In this document: piece after piece, positions 39,720 through 48,464 of the stretch
Position numbering within the stretch: the stretch's first letter is position 1
How the letters are laid out: the number at the start of each line of letters is the position of its first letter
Assembly (NCBI RefSeq): GCF_900142535.1
Contig: NZ_FRBE01000003.1
Coordinates: 1 to 64,000 of the forward strand
Origin: Fibrobacter sp. UWEL
GTDB lineage: Bacteria; Fibrobacterota; Fibrobacteria; Fibrobacterales; Fibrobacteraceae
Reading direction: 5' to 3'
Length of the DNA stretch: 64,000 nucleotides
Translations under genes and position numbers: made by a program
The notes under the pieces: model-generated
What the model was told of the DNA's origin: nothing
The model's input: the letters and a program-made list of their open reading frames with translations, nothing else
Databases searched by the model: none

Positions 39720-41428
39720 TGAAGTCTTCCTTGCTAACGCTTTTGGCTGCAGTTGTCTGCGCCAGTCAAATTTCCTTGGCTTCCGTTACTCCTGAATTGG
39801 AGGGAATGGAATCGGTCGTCCGAAGTGATGGTACATTCCTAGTAGGTTCACCTACCTATGCTTTTGATCGAATTCTCGGTGCCGGGGGGATGCATTCCCA
39901 GTCCGAAATGTGGAATCCTGCGAAATTACGTCAGCGTCTTTTATTGAATCGAATGTCCATTCTTCCTAGTTGGGATCCTATGGATCCGTCCATCTGGGTA
40001 AAAACTGGAAATGAACTGGGCGACATGATTTATAATGATTTAATCGTGGAAGACAAACGTCCGAATAATAGAACACCGATTTTGGAAGGTGGCTTCCGCT
40101 CACCTAGCTATAGGGGCTTTTGGGCTACAGCCAGAGGTTTCCAGGATGATCATTATTCTGGATATACCAAGTCTATTCGCAAGCGTTATGTTTCGGACGA
40201 ATTTTCTCACTTTGGTGAGAATTATCCAATGTTCAGTTCTTTGTATGGGGGACTTGGTTTTGCCAATGATCTCGTAGACGCCTCCATTCTTGCTGGTGAA
40301 GAATATCTCTGGATTCAGGGGGAGAGCTCTTTCTGGATTCCAGTTCATTATCGCCCCCGCATTGAAGCTCGCGCCGATATCAAGAACTTTTCTCTGACAG
40401 TTGCTTACGAAGATGGCGAGTATCAAAATAAATTAAAGTCCGAAAAGGGAAATCGCAAGGAACTGAATGGCTCCGTTTACTACAAGTGCGGTGAGGCTTG
40501 CAAGAATGGAATGTTCCAGGTATCTGCTGGTCTTTCTTTCCGTGCGGTAGATGATTCCGGACACGTCTATACAAAATTGGATGAAGACTTCGTTGCCCTT
40601 CCGTTTATGGAACTTCGTGTACAACCTGTAAAGCAGCTTACTGCCGATGTGATGTTTGCTGTCAATGATCGTGACTGGCTTGTGCAGGATAGTGTGGAAC
40701 TTCATTTTGTTCCGGAAAAGAAACTGGGCGTCACTGTGGGCGTCAAGAATATTTCCGGTACCCGACTGAACCCGATGGCGGACAATGAGGAGTACTATAA
40801 TGAGGATACCCTTCACTTGAAGGCTGATGGTCAGATGAATTTAATCCAGGGCTATACTGCTTTTGAAGATAGCATTGGAAATGTTTTCTTTGGTGGTCGC
40901 GCTAGCTTCTGGGCGGAACATGGTGCGGAAACCTTTGATACTACGGGATTTATCGCTGACACTGCTGCCAATAAGGAGGTCTACTACCGTAGTGGTGATG
41001 TTGCTCGCATCAACGACTGGATTTATGGCGTTACAGCAGAACTGTGGCTTGGAACTTGGTATAGAGATATGTTCGCATTCAAGGCTCATGCGGGCTTTGA
41101 ACATATTGACGGTGCTGACAGACGGTTTGAAGTGACTCCCGCTGAATTCTTTACCTCATTTACTGCAGATTGGTATTTGCGCAAGTCCTTCCGCATTTCC
41201 CACAGTCTTCATTACAGAAGTGATGCTCGATGGAACCTTCGCTCCCCGGATCCTCTCGTTGTTAAGGGTGACTGGTATTGGGATGCTACCTTTGAGCAGC
41301 AGTTCCGTAAATTGGGCCTGTTCCTTACTGGATCCATTCTTCATGCTCTTGGAGAAGAACAATTCGAAGTTCCCAATGCTAATTATGGACGTCTTCGTTT
41401 CGTCTGTACTGTGAAGAAAACCTTCTAG
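39719..41428 (+). CDS. Large outer-membrane beta-barrel-like protein
   Basis: A 569-residue exported protein (signal MKSSLLTLLAAVVCASQISL). ATG 39719 has an excellent ribosome site, GAAAGGAGG, ten bases upstream inside the preceding gene. The N-terminal 120 residues are mixed (FDRILGAGGMHSQSEMWNPA). The rest is strand-rich (FWIPVHYRPRIEARADIKNF, CKNGMFQVSAGLSFRAVDDS, MELRVQPVKQLTADVMFAVN, WDATFEQQFRKLGLFLTGSI) and ends VKKTF, a barrel-type aromatic end. The Cys pair in YYKCGEACKNG may form a disulfide. Function unknown; a carbohydrate-uptake or porin role is only a guess. Its stop overlaps the convergent mutY stop in the four bases CTAG. Confidence 0.75.
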   Translation: MKSSLLTLLAAVVCASQISLASVTPELEGMESVVRSDGTFLVGSPTYAFDRILGAGGMHSQSEMWNPAKLRQRLLLNRMSILPSWDPMDPSIWVKTGNELGDMIYNDLIVEDKRPNNRTPILEGGFRSPSYRGFWATARGFQDDHYSGYTKSIRKRYVSDEFSHFGENYPMFSSLYGGLGFANDLVDASILAGEEYLWIQGESSFWIPVHYRPRIEARADIKNFSLTVAYEDGEYQNKLKSEKGNRKELNGSVYYKCGEACKNGMFQVSAGLSFRAVDDSGHVYTKLDEDFVALPFMELRVQPVKQLTADVMFAVNDRDWLVQDSVELHFVPEKKLGVTVGVKNISGTRLNPMADNEEYYNEDTLHLKADGQMNLIQGYTAFEDSIGNVFFGGRASFWAEHGAETFDTTGFIADTAANKEVYYRSGDVARINDWIYGVTAELWLGTWYRDMFAFKAHAGFEHIDGADRRFEVTPAEFFTSFTADWYLRKSFRISHSLHYRSDARWNLRSPDPLVVKGDWYWDATFEQQFRKLGLFLTGSILHALGEEQFEVPNANYGRLRFVCTVKKTF

Positions 41429-42588
41429 ACTTCAATCAACTTCAAAGACTTAAGGCAGAACGTGTTGGCGAAAGCTTCATGGGCTGCCTTTTTTTCAACC
41501 CAAGAAAAAACAGCCTGATTTTTGGATCCGCTGGCAGAGCCAAGCTCGTGATTTGAAAAAGACTTGGATGCAACTTTGGTGGTTACGTTTAACTGCACAT
41601 GGAGTACGTCACAAGTCATCTTGTGGACCGTGATATTGTGCTTGAAGTTGCCCACTGCGGTAACACTCTTCACTTGGTCCGCATTGATAAAACTTTCCGC
41701 CTGGATTGGCAATCCCGCAGCTGCACTTCTCTGGGATTCAAAGTGGGGAAGCGTAATCTGGTTGTTGAAGAACTTCTGGCCCCCGCGAACGGCCAGAAGC
41801 TTCCCGTCGGTAGATTCCACCACAAGGACTGTTCCGTGCCATTCCTTCTGGATTCGTTTTTTCGCAGGAGGAAATTCCTCGGTCTTCTTCTGGGCCAATG
41901 CCGCACAACCGCCTTTCAGCGGGCAGTTTCCGCAGTCGGGATTTTTCACCTTGCAGACGCGGCGGCCTAGCTCCATGAGGGCTTCGTTATGCAGGTAAGC
42001 CTTAGGATGGTCCGCCACCTGTCGGGCGTATTCCCAGTAGATTTCGCTACAGCTTTTCTGCGGGACGGGCTGTGTGGATGCCTCTGGAAGTTTGTCCGTG
42101 GGGAGGAAATTCAGCAGGTGGTATCGGGAGAAAATTCTCACCAGGTTTCCGTCTAGAATCGCTTCCTTCTGGTGGTAAGCCAAACTCAGGATGGCGCCTG
42201 CGGTATACGCCCCAATGCCGGGCAAGGCCTCCAGTTCCTTTCGGGTTCGGGGCAGTTCCCCGGTGGACGTCTCGGGACAATCCAATCCGGCTACCTGTTG
42301 GGCCGTCTTCAAGATGTTTCGTGCCCTGCTATAATAGCCCAACCCTTGCCAGTACTTAAAGACTTCTTCCTCGCTAGCAGCAGCCAATGTGGCTATATCA
42401 GGAAAACGCTTCATCCATCGGGTGAAATAATCCATGACCGTTGCAACCTGGGTTTGCTGCAGCATGGTTTCGCTGATCCATACCTTATAGGGATCGCGCT
42501 GCGCATTTAAATCTTCCAGACGCCAAGGAAGGCTTGCCGCATTTCGGGCAAACCATTCACGTAGCTTCTTTAAGTCGGATGGATTCAC
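41425..42588 (-). CDS. mutY: A/G-specific adenine glycosylase
   Basis: Base-excision repair enzyme that removes A opposite 8-oxoG. The 387 residues show the HhH-GPD domain (PWRLEDLNAQRDPYKVWISE, MLQQTQVATVMDYFTRWMKR, helix-hairpin-helix LPGIGAYTAGAILSLAYHQK with the catalytic Asp in AILDGNLVRI). The [4Fe-4S] loop is CKVKNPDCGNCPLKGGC. A C-terminal MutT-like 8-oxoG recognition domain begins at EWHGTVLVVESTDGKLLAVR. The start is GTG 42588. It lies 15 bp after the GT4 gene on the same strand, the last gene of that run. Confidence 0.95.
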   Translation of the reverse strand: MNPSDLKKLREWFARNAASLPWRLEDLNAQRDPYKVWISETMLQQTQVATVMDYFTRWMKRFPDIATLAAASEEEVFKYWQGLGYYSRARNILKTAQQVAGLDCPETSTGELPRTRKELEALPGIGAYTAGAILSLAYHQKEAILDGNLVRIFSRYHLLNFLPTDKLPEASTQPVPQKSCSEIYWEYARQVADHPKAYLHNEALMELGRRVCKVKNPDCGNCPLKGGCAALAQKKTEEFPPAKKRIQKEWHGTVLVVESTDGKLLAVRGGQKFFNNQITLPHFESQRSAAAGLPIQAESFINADQVKSVTAVGNFKHNITVHKMTCDVLHVQLNVTTKVASKSFSNHELGSASGSKNQAVFSWVEKKAAHEAFANTFCLKSLKLIEV

Positions 42589-42603
42589 GAAAAGGAATGC
42601 ACC

Positions 42604-44046
42604 TTACTTGTAGGATTCGCTATAAACTTTCCTGAAGTATTCGAACTGAGCCTTGCTGGCGTTTTCCAAAGTGTACTTCTGGCTTCTCTGATGAGAATCT
42701 TCGCGCATCTTCTGGTAGGTATCTGCCTGTTCCAGCTTCAGCTTGCGACATTCTTCCAAAGTTTCCAGCCACTTGTTTTCATCCAGAGGGAGAATTCTTC
42801 CGCAGGCGTTGTCACTTCCCACGATGTCGCGAGGTCCACCGTAGTCGCTGACAATAGCAGGTGTACCTGTAGCCATAGCTTCCACCACCACGTTACCGAA
42901 GGTGTCGGAGGTGCTAGGGAACAGGAAGAAGTCTGCATCCGCATAGAGGGAAGCCAGTGTTTCACCGCCCTGCTCACCTGCAAAATGAACGCTGTCGTTG
43001 CCCTTGAAGAATTCCTTGATTTCTTCAAGATACCAACCGTAGCCCACGTACATCAGCTCGACGTCATCGTACTTGGCAGAGAACTTCTTCCAAACTTCAT
43101 TTAGGAAGGGAAGGTTCTTTTCCTTGGAAATTCGACCGATGAAGGCGAAACGCACCTTGCGCTGTTCACGAGTGCAGCCGAACTTTTCCCAGACGCCCTT
43201 GCCGCGAAGTTCCGGAGCGAACTTTTCCAGAGGGAGACCGCGGGGCATAAGTTTAACTTGATTTTCGGGCACCTTCAGCTCTTTTACCAGAGCCTTGGAG
43301 TAGTCATCGCAGGGGCTAATAACGGGACGGGCCATCCAGTAGAAAATCTGCATCAGCTTCAGCACGTAGTAATGCATCCACTTAGCCTTCACCAGAGTAC
43401 GTGTATACTGAGGAACGTCTGTACGGTAGTGACTCATGACCTTGATGCCTGCAATCTTTGCGCAGACGCAAATTGCCCAAGCGCCAGGAGACGGTGTTTC
43501 CAATTCAATGATGTCCACCGGGTAGCGCTTCAGCAAGCGAAGTGCGGGTGCGACTCGAGGGATGGCCAATTCACTATTGGCGTAGCCCAGCTGTTCCATG
43601 CTGAACATACGAGGCAGCAAAATGCAGTAGCCGTTTTCCACAACGCCACAGGGGCGGGTGTTGAAAACATTACCTGCAAGGTAAGCCTTCATGCCGTGTT
43701 CTCTCATGTAGGGAACCACGTTACGGAGGTTGTTGGCGATACCGTTAGTTTCGTCCAGACAGTCGGCGTAATAAAGAACGCGGACATCATCGGGATGCTT
43801 CTTGTGATATTCTTTGCGCTCCTTCTTGAAGTAGGAACGGAGCTTTAAAAGCTTGGGAAGGTTCACCAAGGCTGTGCCAAAAACAATAGGCGGAATCCAG
43901 CAGGTACGAATATTTCCAGGTGGCTTGTGCTTCAGTTCAAAGTACTTATTGAACGTACTGGTGACGGTACGACCGAAGATTGCCGGACGGGTGTCCAGCT
44001 GGTCCGTAACCTTAGGCTTCCTGGTTGAATTTGACGCATTCGTCAT
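42604..44046 (-). CDS. GT4-family glycosyltransferase
   Basis: A 480-residue retaining glycosyltransferase. The N-terminal half begins with a basic extension and a hydrophobic patch, then the acceptor Rossmann fold (VRVLYYADCLDETNGIANNL, GMKAYLAGNVFNT, VDIIELETPSPGAWAICVCA). The donor half has FAFIGRISKEKNLPFLNEVW, VELMYVGYGWYLEEIKEFF and the nucleotide-sugar block FLFPSTSDTFGNVVVEAMAT followed by GTPAIVSDYGGPRDIVG. The pattern resembles GT4 enzymes acting on lipids (diacylglycerol or phosphatidylinositol type). The acceptor cannot be told from sequence. It overlaps hisA by 35 bp, so the two are coupled. Confidence 0.9.
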   Translation of the reverse strand: MTNASNSTRKPKVTDQLDTRPAIFGRTVTSTFNKYFELKHKPPGNIRTCWIPPIVFGTALVNLPKLLKLRSYFKKERKEYHKKHPDDVRVLYYADCLDETNGIANNLRNVVPYMREHGMKAYLAGNVFNTRPCGVVENGYCILLPRMFSMEQLGYANSELAIPRVAPALRLLKRYPVDIIELETPSPGAWAICVCAKIAGIKVMSHYRTDVPQYTRTLVKAKWMHYYVLKLMQIFYWMARPVISPCDDYSKALVKELKVPENQVKLMPRGLPLEKFAPELRGKGVWEKFGCTREQRKVRFAFIGRISKEKNLPFLNEVWKKFSAKYDDVELMYVGYGWYLEEIKEFFKGNDSVHFAGEQGGETLASLYADADFFLFPSTSDTFGNVVVEAMATGTPAIVSDYGGPRDIVGSDNACGRILPLDENKWLETLEECRKLKLEQADTYQKMREDSHQRSQKYTLENASKAQFEYFRKVYSESYK

Positions 44047-44794
44047 ACTTTACTCCATTACCACCGAAAAGGTCCAAAGCACTTCCGATGGTGAGATCAA
44101 TTTTACCGCCCGAAATTTCCTTGCAATGCTGAAGGTCCGCTAGGGACTTGGCGCCACCTGCATAAGTGACCGGGATTGGGCTTTCCTTTGCCAGGAAACG
44201 AATGAGGTCGTCGTCCATACCTTGCTGCTTGCCTTCTACGTCGGCCGCGTGAATCAGGAATTCATCGCAATAGAGCGCCAGTTCGTTCAGCGTTTCGGGG
44301 GTGATTTGAATATCAATAAGGGTCTGCCAGCGATTGATGGCAATGCTCCACTGGGGATTACCATTGGCGTCAACGCCAGTACGCTTGCAACTTAAATCCA
44401 GAACAAGACGGTCCTTGCCTACGGTTTCTACCAGGCGGTTCAAGCGGTCCATATCCAGCTTCCCTTCCGGAAAAATCCAGCTGGTGACAATGACGTGGCT
44501 TGCTCCTGCATCCAGGTATTCCATGGCGTTATCTGCGGTGATGCCACCACCAACCTGAAGTCCGCCAGGGTAGGCAGAGAGGGCGGCCTTTGCGGCATCT
44601 ACATTGCCCTTGCCCAACATAATGACGTGACCGCCTTTGATGTGGTCTTTCTTGTACAGTTCTGCAAACCATGCAGAGGAACGGTCCGTCTCAAAATTGG
44701 TCTTGAGCCCTGCTCCGCTATCGTTAAGGGAGCTTCCCACAATCTGTTTTACCTTTCCGTCATGAAGATCAATGCAGGGGCGAAATTTCGTCAT
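44012..44794 (-). CDS. hisA: HisA of eukaryotic type (ProFAR isomerase)
   Basis: A 260-residue (beta/alpha)8-barrel isomerase of histidine synthesis. The sequence follows yeast/fungal HIS6 rather than usual bacterial HisA: FRPCIDLHDGKVKQIVGSSL, VIMLGKGNVDAAKAALSAYP, LQVGGGITADNAMEYLDAGA, VIVTSWIFPEGKLDMDRL, DRLVLDLSCKRT, FLIHAADVEGKQQG, YAGGAKSLADLQHCKEIS and DLTIGSALDLFGGNGVKYDE. This corresponds to the TIGR02129 eukaryotic group. ATG 44794 shares one base with the stop of the lipocalin-like gene (TAATG). No other his gene is in the window. Function is well supported; the origin by transfer or deep paralogy is open. Confidence 0.92.
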   Translation of the reverse strand: MTKFRPCIDLHDGKVKQIVGSSLNDSGAGLKTNFETDRSSAWFAELYKKDHIKGGHVIMLGKGNVDAAKAALSAYPGGLQVGGGITADNAMEYLDAGASHVIVTSWIFPEGKLDMDRLNRLVETVGKDRLVLDLSCKRTGVDANGNPQWSIAINRWQTLIDIQITPETLNELALYCDEFLIHAADVEGKQQGMDDDLIRFLAKESPIPVTYAGGAKSLADLQHCKEISGGKIDLTIGSALDLFGGNGVKYDECVKFNQEA

Positions 44795-45831
44795 TATTCC
44801 TTGGCTCCTGTAATACACCAGTCAATCTTTTTGCCATGGCTTCCGTCAGAACGACCGCGATAGAAGAATACTTCGCCGGCGGTTGCCTTAAAAGCCTTCT
44901 TTGCAAACCAACCGTCGATCTTGTCCAAAATACTTGCCTTTTGGTAAGTCTTATTTGCTGCAAATTGCAGGGTCGGAGTGTCATCGTTCCATTCAATGTT
45001 CAGGTTGCCTTTGGGGAAACCTTTTCCCGTATAGTTGACGTCTCCGTCCTTAATGGATTTCGGGGTTACCACGCGATTCCCTTCGGGACCATTGTAGATG
45101 GCGTAACCTAGAGTCTTTCCATCGGAGGTCATGGAGATACGTCCTGCGAAAAGCGGGTTACGGGCGTTGGTGCTAATGTTGATGGAACGGGTGGCCATAT
45201 CGGTTGCCTGTGCCGTCTGCCAGATCTGATCCATGTAGGCGTAACCTTTTACTTGGAGTGTATCCTCGTTATAGGCAATCTTTCCAGAAACGCGGCCATA
45301 GGGAATGTGTACGTACTGACCCATCTTGGCGGAACCTACATTCCAGACGCCATTACCCAAGGTCTTGCCCGGTTCTGCAGAATCGAAGGTCAAGTCCAGA
45401 AGAAATTTGCCATCCTTATCTGCGGAGAAGAGAACATGGTGACCCTTACCCGGCTTCTTTTCCATCAAGTATTCATTCTTGATGTTCAGGGTGGCGGTTG
45501 CCTTGTCTGATTTAAGACGTTCAGGAGGATATTGACGTCCAACCGTATAAGTTTTCCCCTTGAAGTTCCAAAGAGTCATGTCGCAGCCAATCTTGGTTCC
45601 GCTTCCTGGAACGTAAAGTACGGCGTAGTTTACGAATGCCCTAGTGCCGTTGTCAAAAACGAACTGGTAACTCCAGGTTTCGTTAAATTCCTTGGTGGAA
45701 ACAGGATGGGGCATAAAGTCATCAACGGTAGTTCCTCGGGAACTGCCTTTGGGTGCAACCACGTCTACTGCAAAAGAAAATGTAGCTGCGAGTAGTAGAA
45801 TGAAAAGTGAAGTTATGAAGTCCTTTCTCAT
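44794..45831 (-). CDS. Exported lipocalin-like protein (AttH/CrtC/Svf1-like)
   Basis: 345 residues from ATG 45831 (signal MRKDFITSLFILLLAATFSF). The mature protein alternates strands and turns through two lipocalin-like halves: TWSYQFVFDNGTRAFVNYAV with TLWNFKGKTYTVGRQYPP, then VWNVGSAKMGQYVHIPYGRV with VKGYAYMDQIWQTAQATDMA and RISMTSDGKTLGYAIYNG. The plan resembles the AttH/CrtC lipocalin superfamily and yeast Svf1; this is a fold-level guess. TATTTT lies 7 nt before the ATG, with no ribosome site. It leads a tight run into hisA, the GT4 gene and mutY. A lipid-handling role beside a lipid-type glycosyltransferase would make sense, but is inference. Confidence 0.6.
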   Translation of the reverse strand: MRKDFITSLFILLLAATFSFAVDVVAPKGSSRGTTVDDFMPHPVSTKEFNETWSYQFVFDNGTRAFVNYAVLYVPGSGTKIGCDMTLWNFKGKTYTVGRQYPPERLKSDKATATLNIKNEYLMEKKPGKGHHVLFSADKDGKFLLDLTFDSAEPGKTLGNGVWNVGSAKMGQYVHIPYGRVSGKIAYNEDTLQVKGYAYMDQIWQTAQATDMATRSINISTNARNPLFAGRISMTSDGKTLGYAIYNGPEGNRVVTPKSIKDGDVNYTGKGFPKGNLNIEWNDDTPTLQFAANKTYQKASILDKIDGWFAKKAFKATAGEVFFYRGRSDGSHGKKIDWCITGAKE

Positions 45832-45864
45832 CAAAGCAAAAATACAAAAAGTCGGCTATGAGGA

Positions 45865-46848
45865 TTAGAGGCGCAGGTCCTTGCCCATACCCATCTTCAA
45901 TTCAATTCGACGGCGTTGGACCATCTCGTTGAAAAGGTCGGTCAGGCTGTCTTCCATGCTGATCATGGGCTTCCAACCAATGTTCATGGCCTTGGTGGGG
46001 TCCCCAATGAGGAGGGGAATTTCGTTGCGACGTTCATAGCCAGGATCAAAGCGGAAGTCCACGCTTACGTCGGCGATATCTACCATGGCTTCCACCACTT
46101 CGCGGATGGTGTAGGATTTACCGCAGCAGAGATTATATACTTCACCGGAATCGGCTTGGTTTAGAATTTGGATCATGCCACGGGCTACATCGCGCACGTC
46201 AATAATATCGCGGCTTACGTCCAGACTGCCGGAATAAATAATCGGTTCTGCTCCATAGTACTTAATCTTCACCAGCTGATAGGCGATGGACGGAATCACG
46301 AAACGGCGACTGTGATGGGGACCGGTAAAATAGAAGGGACGAACGAAAACCACATGCAGGCCATTGGCATTACGGAACTGGTTAGCCAGAAGTTCCATGC
46401 AAGCCTTGGAAGTTGCGTAAGGGGTCAGAGGGTTAGGAGGATCCACTTCCTTGTGGAGGTACGTCAAATTCTTGTCTGTTCGGCCGTAGATTTCGCTAGA
46501 GCTCAACAGCATAATCTTTGCCTTGGGGCAGACCTGTCGAACGCCTTCCAGAAGGTACTGTGTTCCCATCAGGTTGATGTTCAAAGTTTCGTTGGGCTTC
46601 ATGTAGCTGATGCCCACAGAAGACTGACTTGCCAGATGGTAAATGTGAGTGGGATTTACCTTCTGGAGCATCTCAATCACATCTTTGGAATTCAGCAAGT
46701 CACCATTTAAGTAGGTGGCGCCTTCTACCTTTTGCCAAGGCTGGGGCTGTTCATCACTAAAGCTGTAAAGGTCGTGAGAGGTACCGCAAAGGCTAGAGAG
46801 AATGTGGTAACCAAGTGCACCTGTTCCGCCAGTAACAAGAATACTCAT
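45865..46848 (-). CDS. NAD(P)-dependent sugar epimerase/dehydratase (GDP-mannose 4,6-dehydratase/RMD-like)
   Basis: An extended short-chain dehydrogenase of 327 residues. It has the cofactor loop LVTGGTGALGYHIL, NPTHIYHLASQSSVGISYMK, a catalytic Ser block MLLSSSEIYG and the YATSK motif (Tyr-x-x-x-Lys). VVFVRPFYFTGPHHSRRFVI and SGEVYNLCCGKSYTIREVVE are closest to GDP-mannose 4,6-dehydratase and GDP-4-keto-6-deoxymannose reductase. The likely product is a GDP-deoxyhexose for surface glycans. ATG 46848 starts two bases after the aroKB stop, so it shares the aro transcript. The exact reaction is uncertain. Confidence 0.85.
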   Translation of the reverse strand: MSILVTGGTGALGYHILSSLCGTSHDLYSFSDEQPQPWQKVEGATYLNGDLLNSKDVIEMLQKVNPTHIYHLASQSSVGISYMKPNETLNINLMGTQYLLEGVRQVCPKAKIMLLSSSEIYGRTDKNLTYLHKEVDPPNPLTPYATSKACMELLANQFRNANGLHVVFVRPFYFTGPHHSRRFVIPSIAYQLVKIKYYGAEPIIYSGSLDVSRDIIDVRDVARGMIQILNQADSGEVYNLCCGKSYTIREVVEAMVDIADVSVDFRFDPGYERRNEIPLLIGDPTKAMNIGWKPMISMEDSLTDLFNEMVQRRRIELKMGMGKDLRL

Positions 46849-46850
46849 AA

Positions 46851-48461
46851 TTAACCTCGAATTGCATCCCAAGATTGTGCGACAATTTGCTTATCGATGT
46901 TGGTCACCTTCTTCACGGCACCAATCTTGGTGGGAAGAATGTAGACGCGAGTTCCCTTTTCAGCCTTCTTGTCAACGGCCATGGCATCCCATGCGGCATC
47001 CACGTTGATGTTGTAGGTGGTGGGGAATCCCAGGTCATCCATCAGCTTGTTGTGACGTGCTTCTTCTTCCTTGGTAATCATTCCCAGGAGGACGGAAGCG
47101 CGTGCCGCCACACGCATACCCAAGCTTACGGCAATGCCGTGAGTGTAGGTGGTGTAGTGCGTCAAATTTTCGATGGCATGACCGAATGTGTGGCCGTAGT
47201 TCAGGATGGCGCGAAGACCTGCTTCCTTTTCATCAATGCCTACCACTTCTGCCTTAATGGCGCAGCTGCGGAGAATGAGCTGCTTCAGTACGTTCAGATC
47301 GTGAGCCTTGATCTTTTCCACGTTTTCTTCCATGTAACGGAAGAATTCTTCGTCATAAATAACGCCATACTTCACGATTTCTGCGAGACCTGCCAGATAT
47401 TCGTTTTCGGGCAAGGAGCTAAGAACCGCCATATCGCAGATCACTGCTTCCGGCTGGTAGAATGCGCCAATCATGTTCTTGCCTTCGGGGTGGTTAACAG
47501 CCACCTTGCCGCCCACAGAACTATCCACCATGGAGAGAAGTGTGGTGGGAAACTGGATAAACGGGATACCGCGCTGGTAGGTTGCAGCACCGAAGCCTGC
47601 CATATCGCCTACCACGCCGCCGCTGAACTGCAACAGACAGCTCTTGCGGGTGTAACCGCGATGGAGCATGAAGCTATAAAGCTGATTCAAGTTGTGAAGA
47701 GTCTTGTTCTTTTCACCTGCCTGGAACTTAAACACCGGGCAACGTCCTGCCTGGTTACGCAGGTCACCCAGAGTGCGGCTCTGGGCCTTTGCGATGTTAG
47801 TATCGGTACAGACAAGAAATTCGTACTTGGGCGTAAGGCGTAAGCCTTCCAGCAGGACGCCTACGTCGGAAACGATGTTCTTGCCGATAAAGATGGGGTA
47901 GCGACCGCCACTGCTGGGCAGTACGTCCAGAGCATGGCTTTCCCAGAAGTTTAGCATGTGGAGGATCTTTTCAATCACATGTTCTTCGGTAAATTCGTTG
48001 GAACTTTCTACGCTAAAGTCTGCATGGGCGTAGTTGGGTTCACGATCCTTCAGCATCTGCTTGATCTTTTCAAGACGTTCTTCGTCAGAAAGATTTGCAA
48101 GGAGTGGACGAGTGTTCTTGCGACCGATACGTTCGGAAAGAACTTCCGGCTTTGCCCATAGGCGAATGATAGTGCCGTTTTCGCGAATGACCTTCAGGTT
48201 TGCTGCCTGGGTCAGGGCACCACCGCCAAGGGAAATAACATGGGGTTCTTCCTTGGTGGCAAATTCGGCAACTACGTCACGTTCCATTTCGCGGAACTTT
48301 GCTTCACCATCCTGTTCGAATATTTCGCTGATGGTCTTTCCGGCTCGTTCTACGATAACGGCGTCTGTGTCGACATAGGGACGGTGCAAGCGGTCTGCAA
48401 GGGCTCGGCCGGTGCGGGATTTTCCGCTGGCCATGAATCCGGTGAAAAAGATGTGCTTCAT
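46851..48461 (-). CDS. aroKB: Fused shikimate kinase / 3-dehydroquinate synthase
   Basis: A 536-residue bifunctional enzyme of the shikimate pathway. Residues 1-170 are shikimate kinase: P-loop FTGFMASGKSRTGRALADRL, shikimate-binding VDTDAVIVE, GGGALT and the R lid in RKNTRPLL. Residues about 180-536 are dehydroquinate synthase: NAD-binding VCTDTNIAKAQ, LLQFSGGVVGDMAGFGAATY, FPTTLLSMVDSSVGGKVAVN, zinc-ligand region LAGLAEIVKYGVIYDEEFF and ILNYGHTFGHAIENLTHY. The order kinase then synthase is known as a fusion in some bacteria (e.g. Thermotoga). aroE ends 3 bp upstream. Confidence 0.96.
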   Translation of the reverse strand: MKHIFFTGFMASGKSRTGRALADRLHRPYVDTDAVIVERAGKTISEIFEQDGEAKFREMERDVVAEFATKEEPHVISLGGGALTQAANLKVIRENGTIIRLWAKPEVLSERIGRKNTRPLLANLSDEERLEKIKQMLKDREPNYAHADFSVESSNEFTEEHVIEKILHMLNFWESHALDVLPSSGGRYPIFIGKNIVSDVGVLLEGLRLTPKYEFLVCTDTNIAKAQSRTLGDLRNQAGRCPVFKFQAGEKNKTLHNLNQLYSFMLHRGYTRKSCLLQFSGGVVGDMAGFGAATYQRGIPFIQFPTTLLSMVDSSVGGKVAVNHPEGKNMIGAFYQPEAVICDMAVLSSLPENEYLAGLAEIVKYGVIYDEEFFRYMEENVEKIKAHDLNVLKQLILRSCAIKAEVVGIDEKEAGLRAILNYGHTFGHAIENLTHYTTYTHGIAVSLGMRVAARASVLLGMITKEEEARHNKLMDDLGFPTTYNINVDAAWDAMAVDKKAEKGTRVYILPTKIGAVKKVTNIDKQIVAQSWDAIRG

Positions 48462-48464
48462 AAA

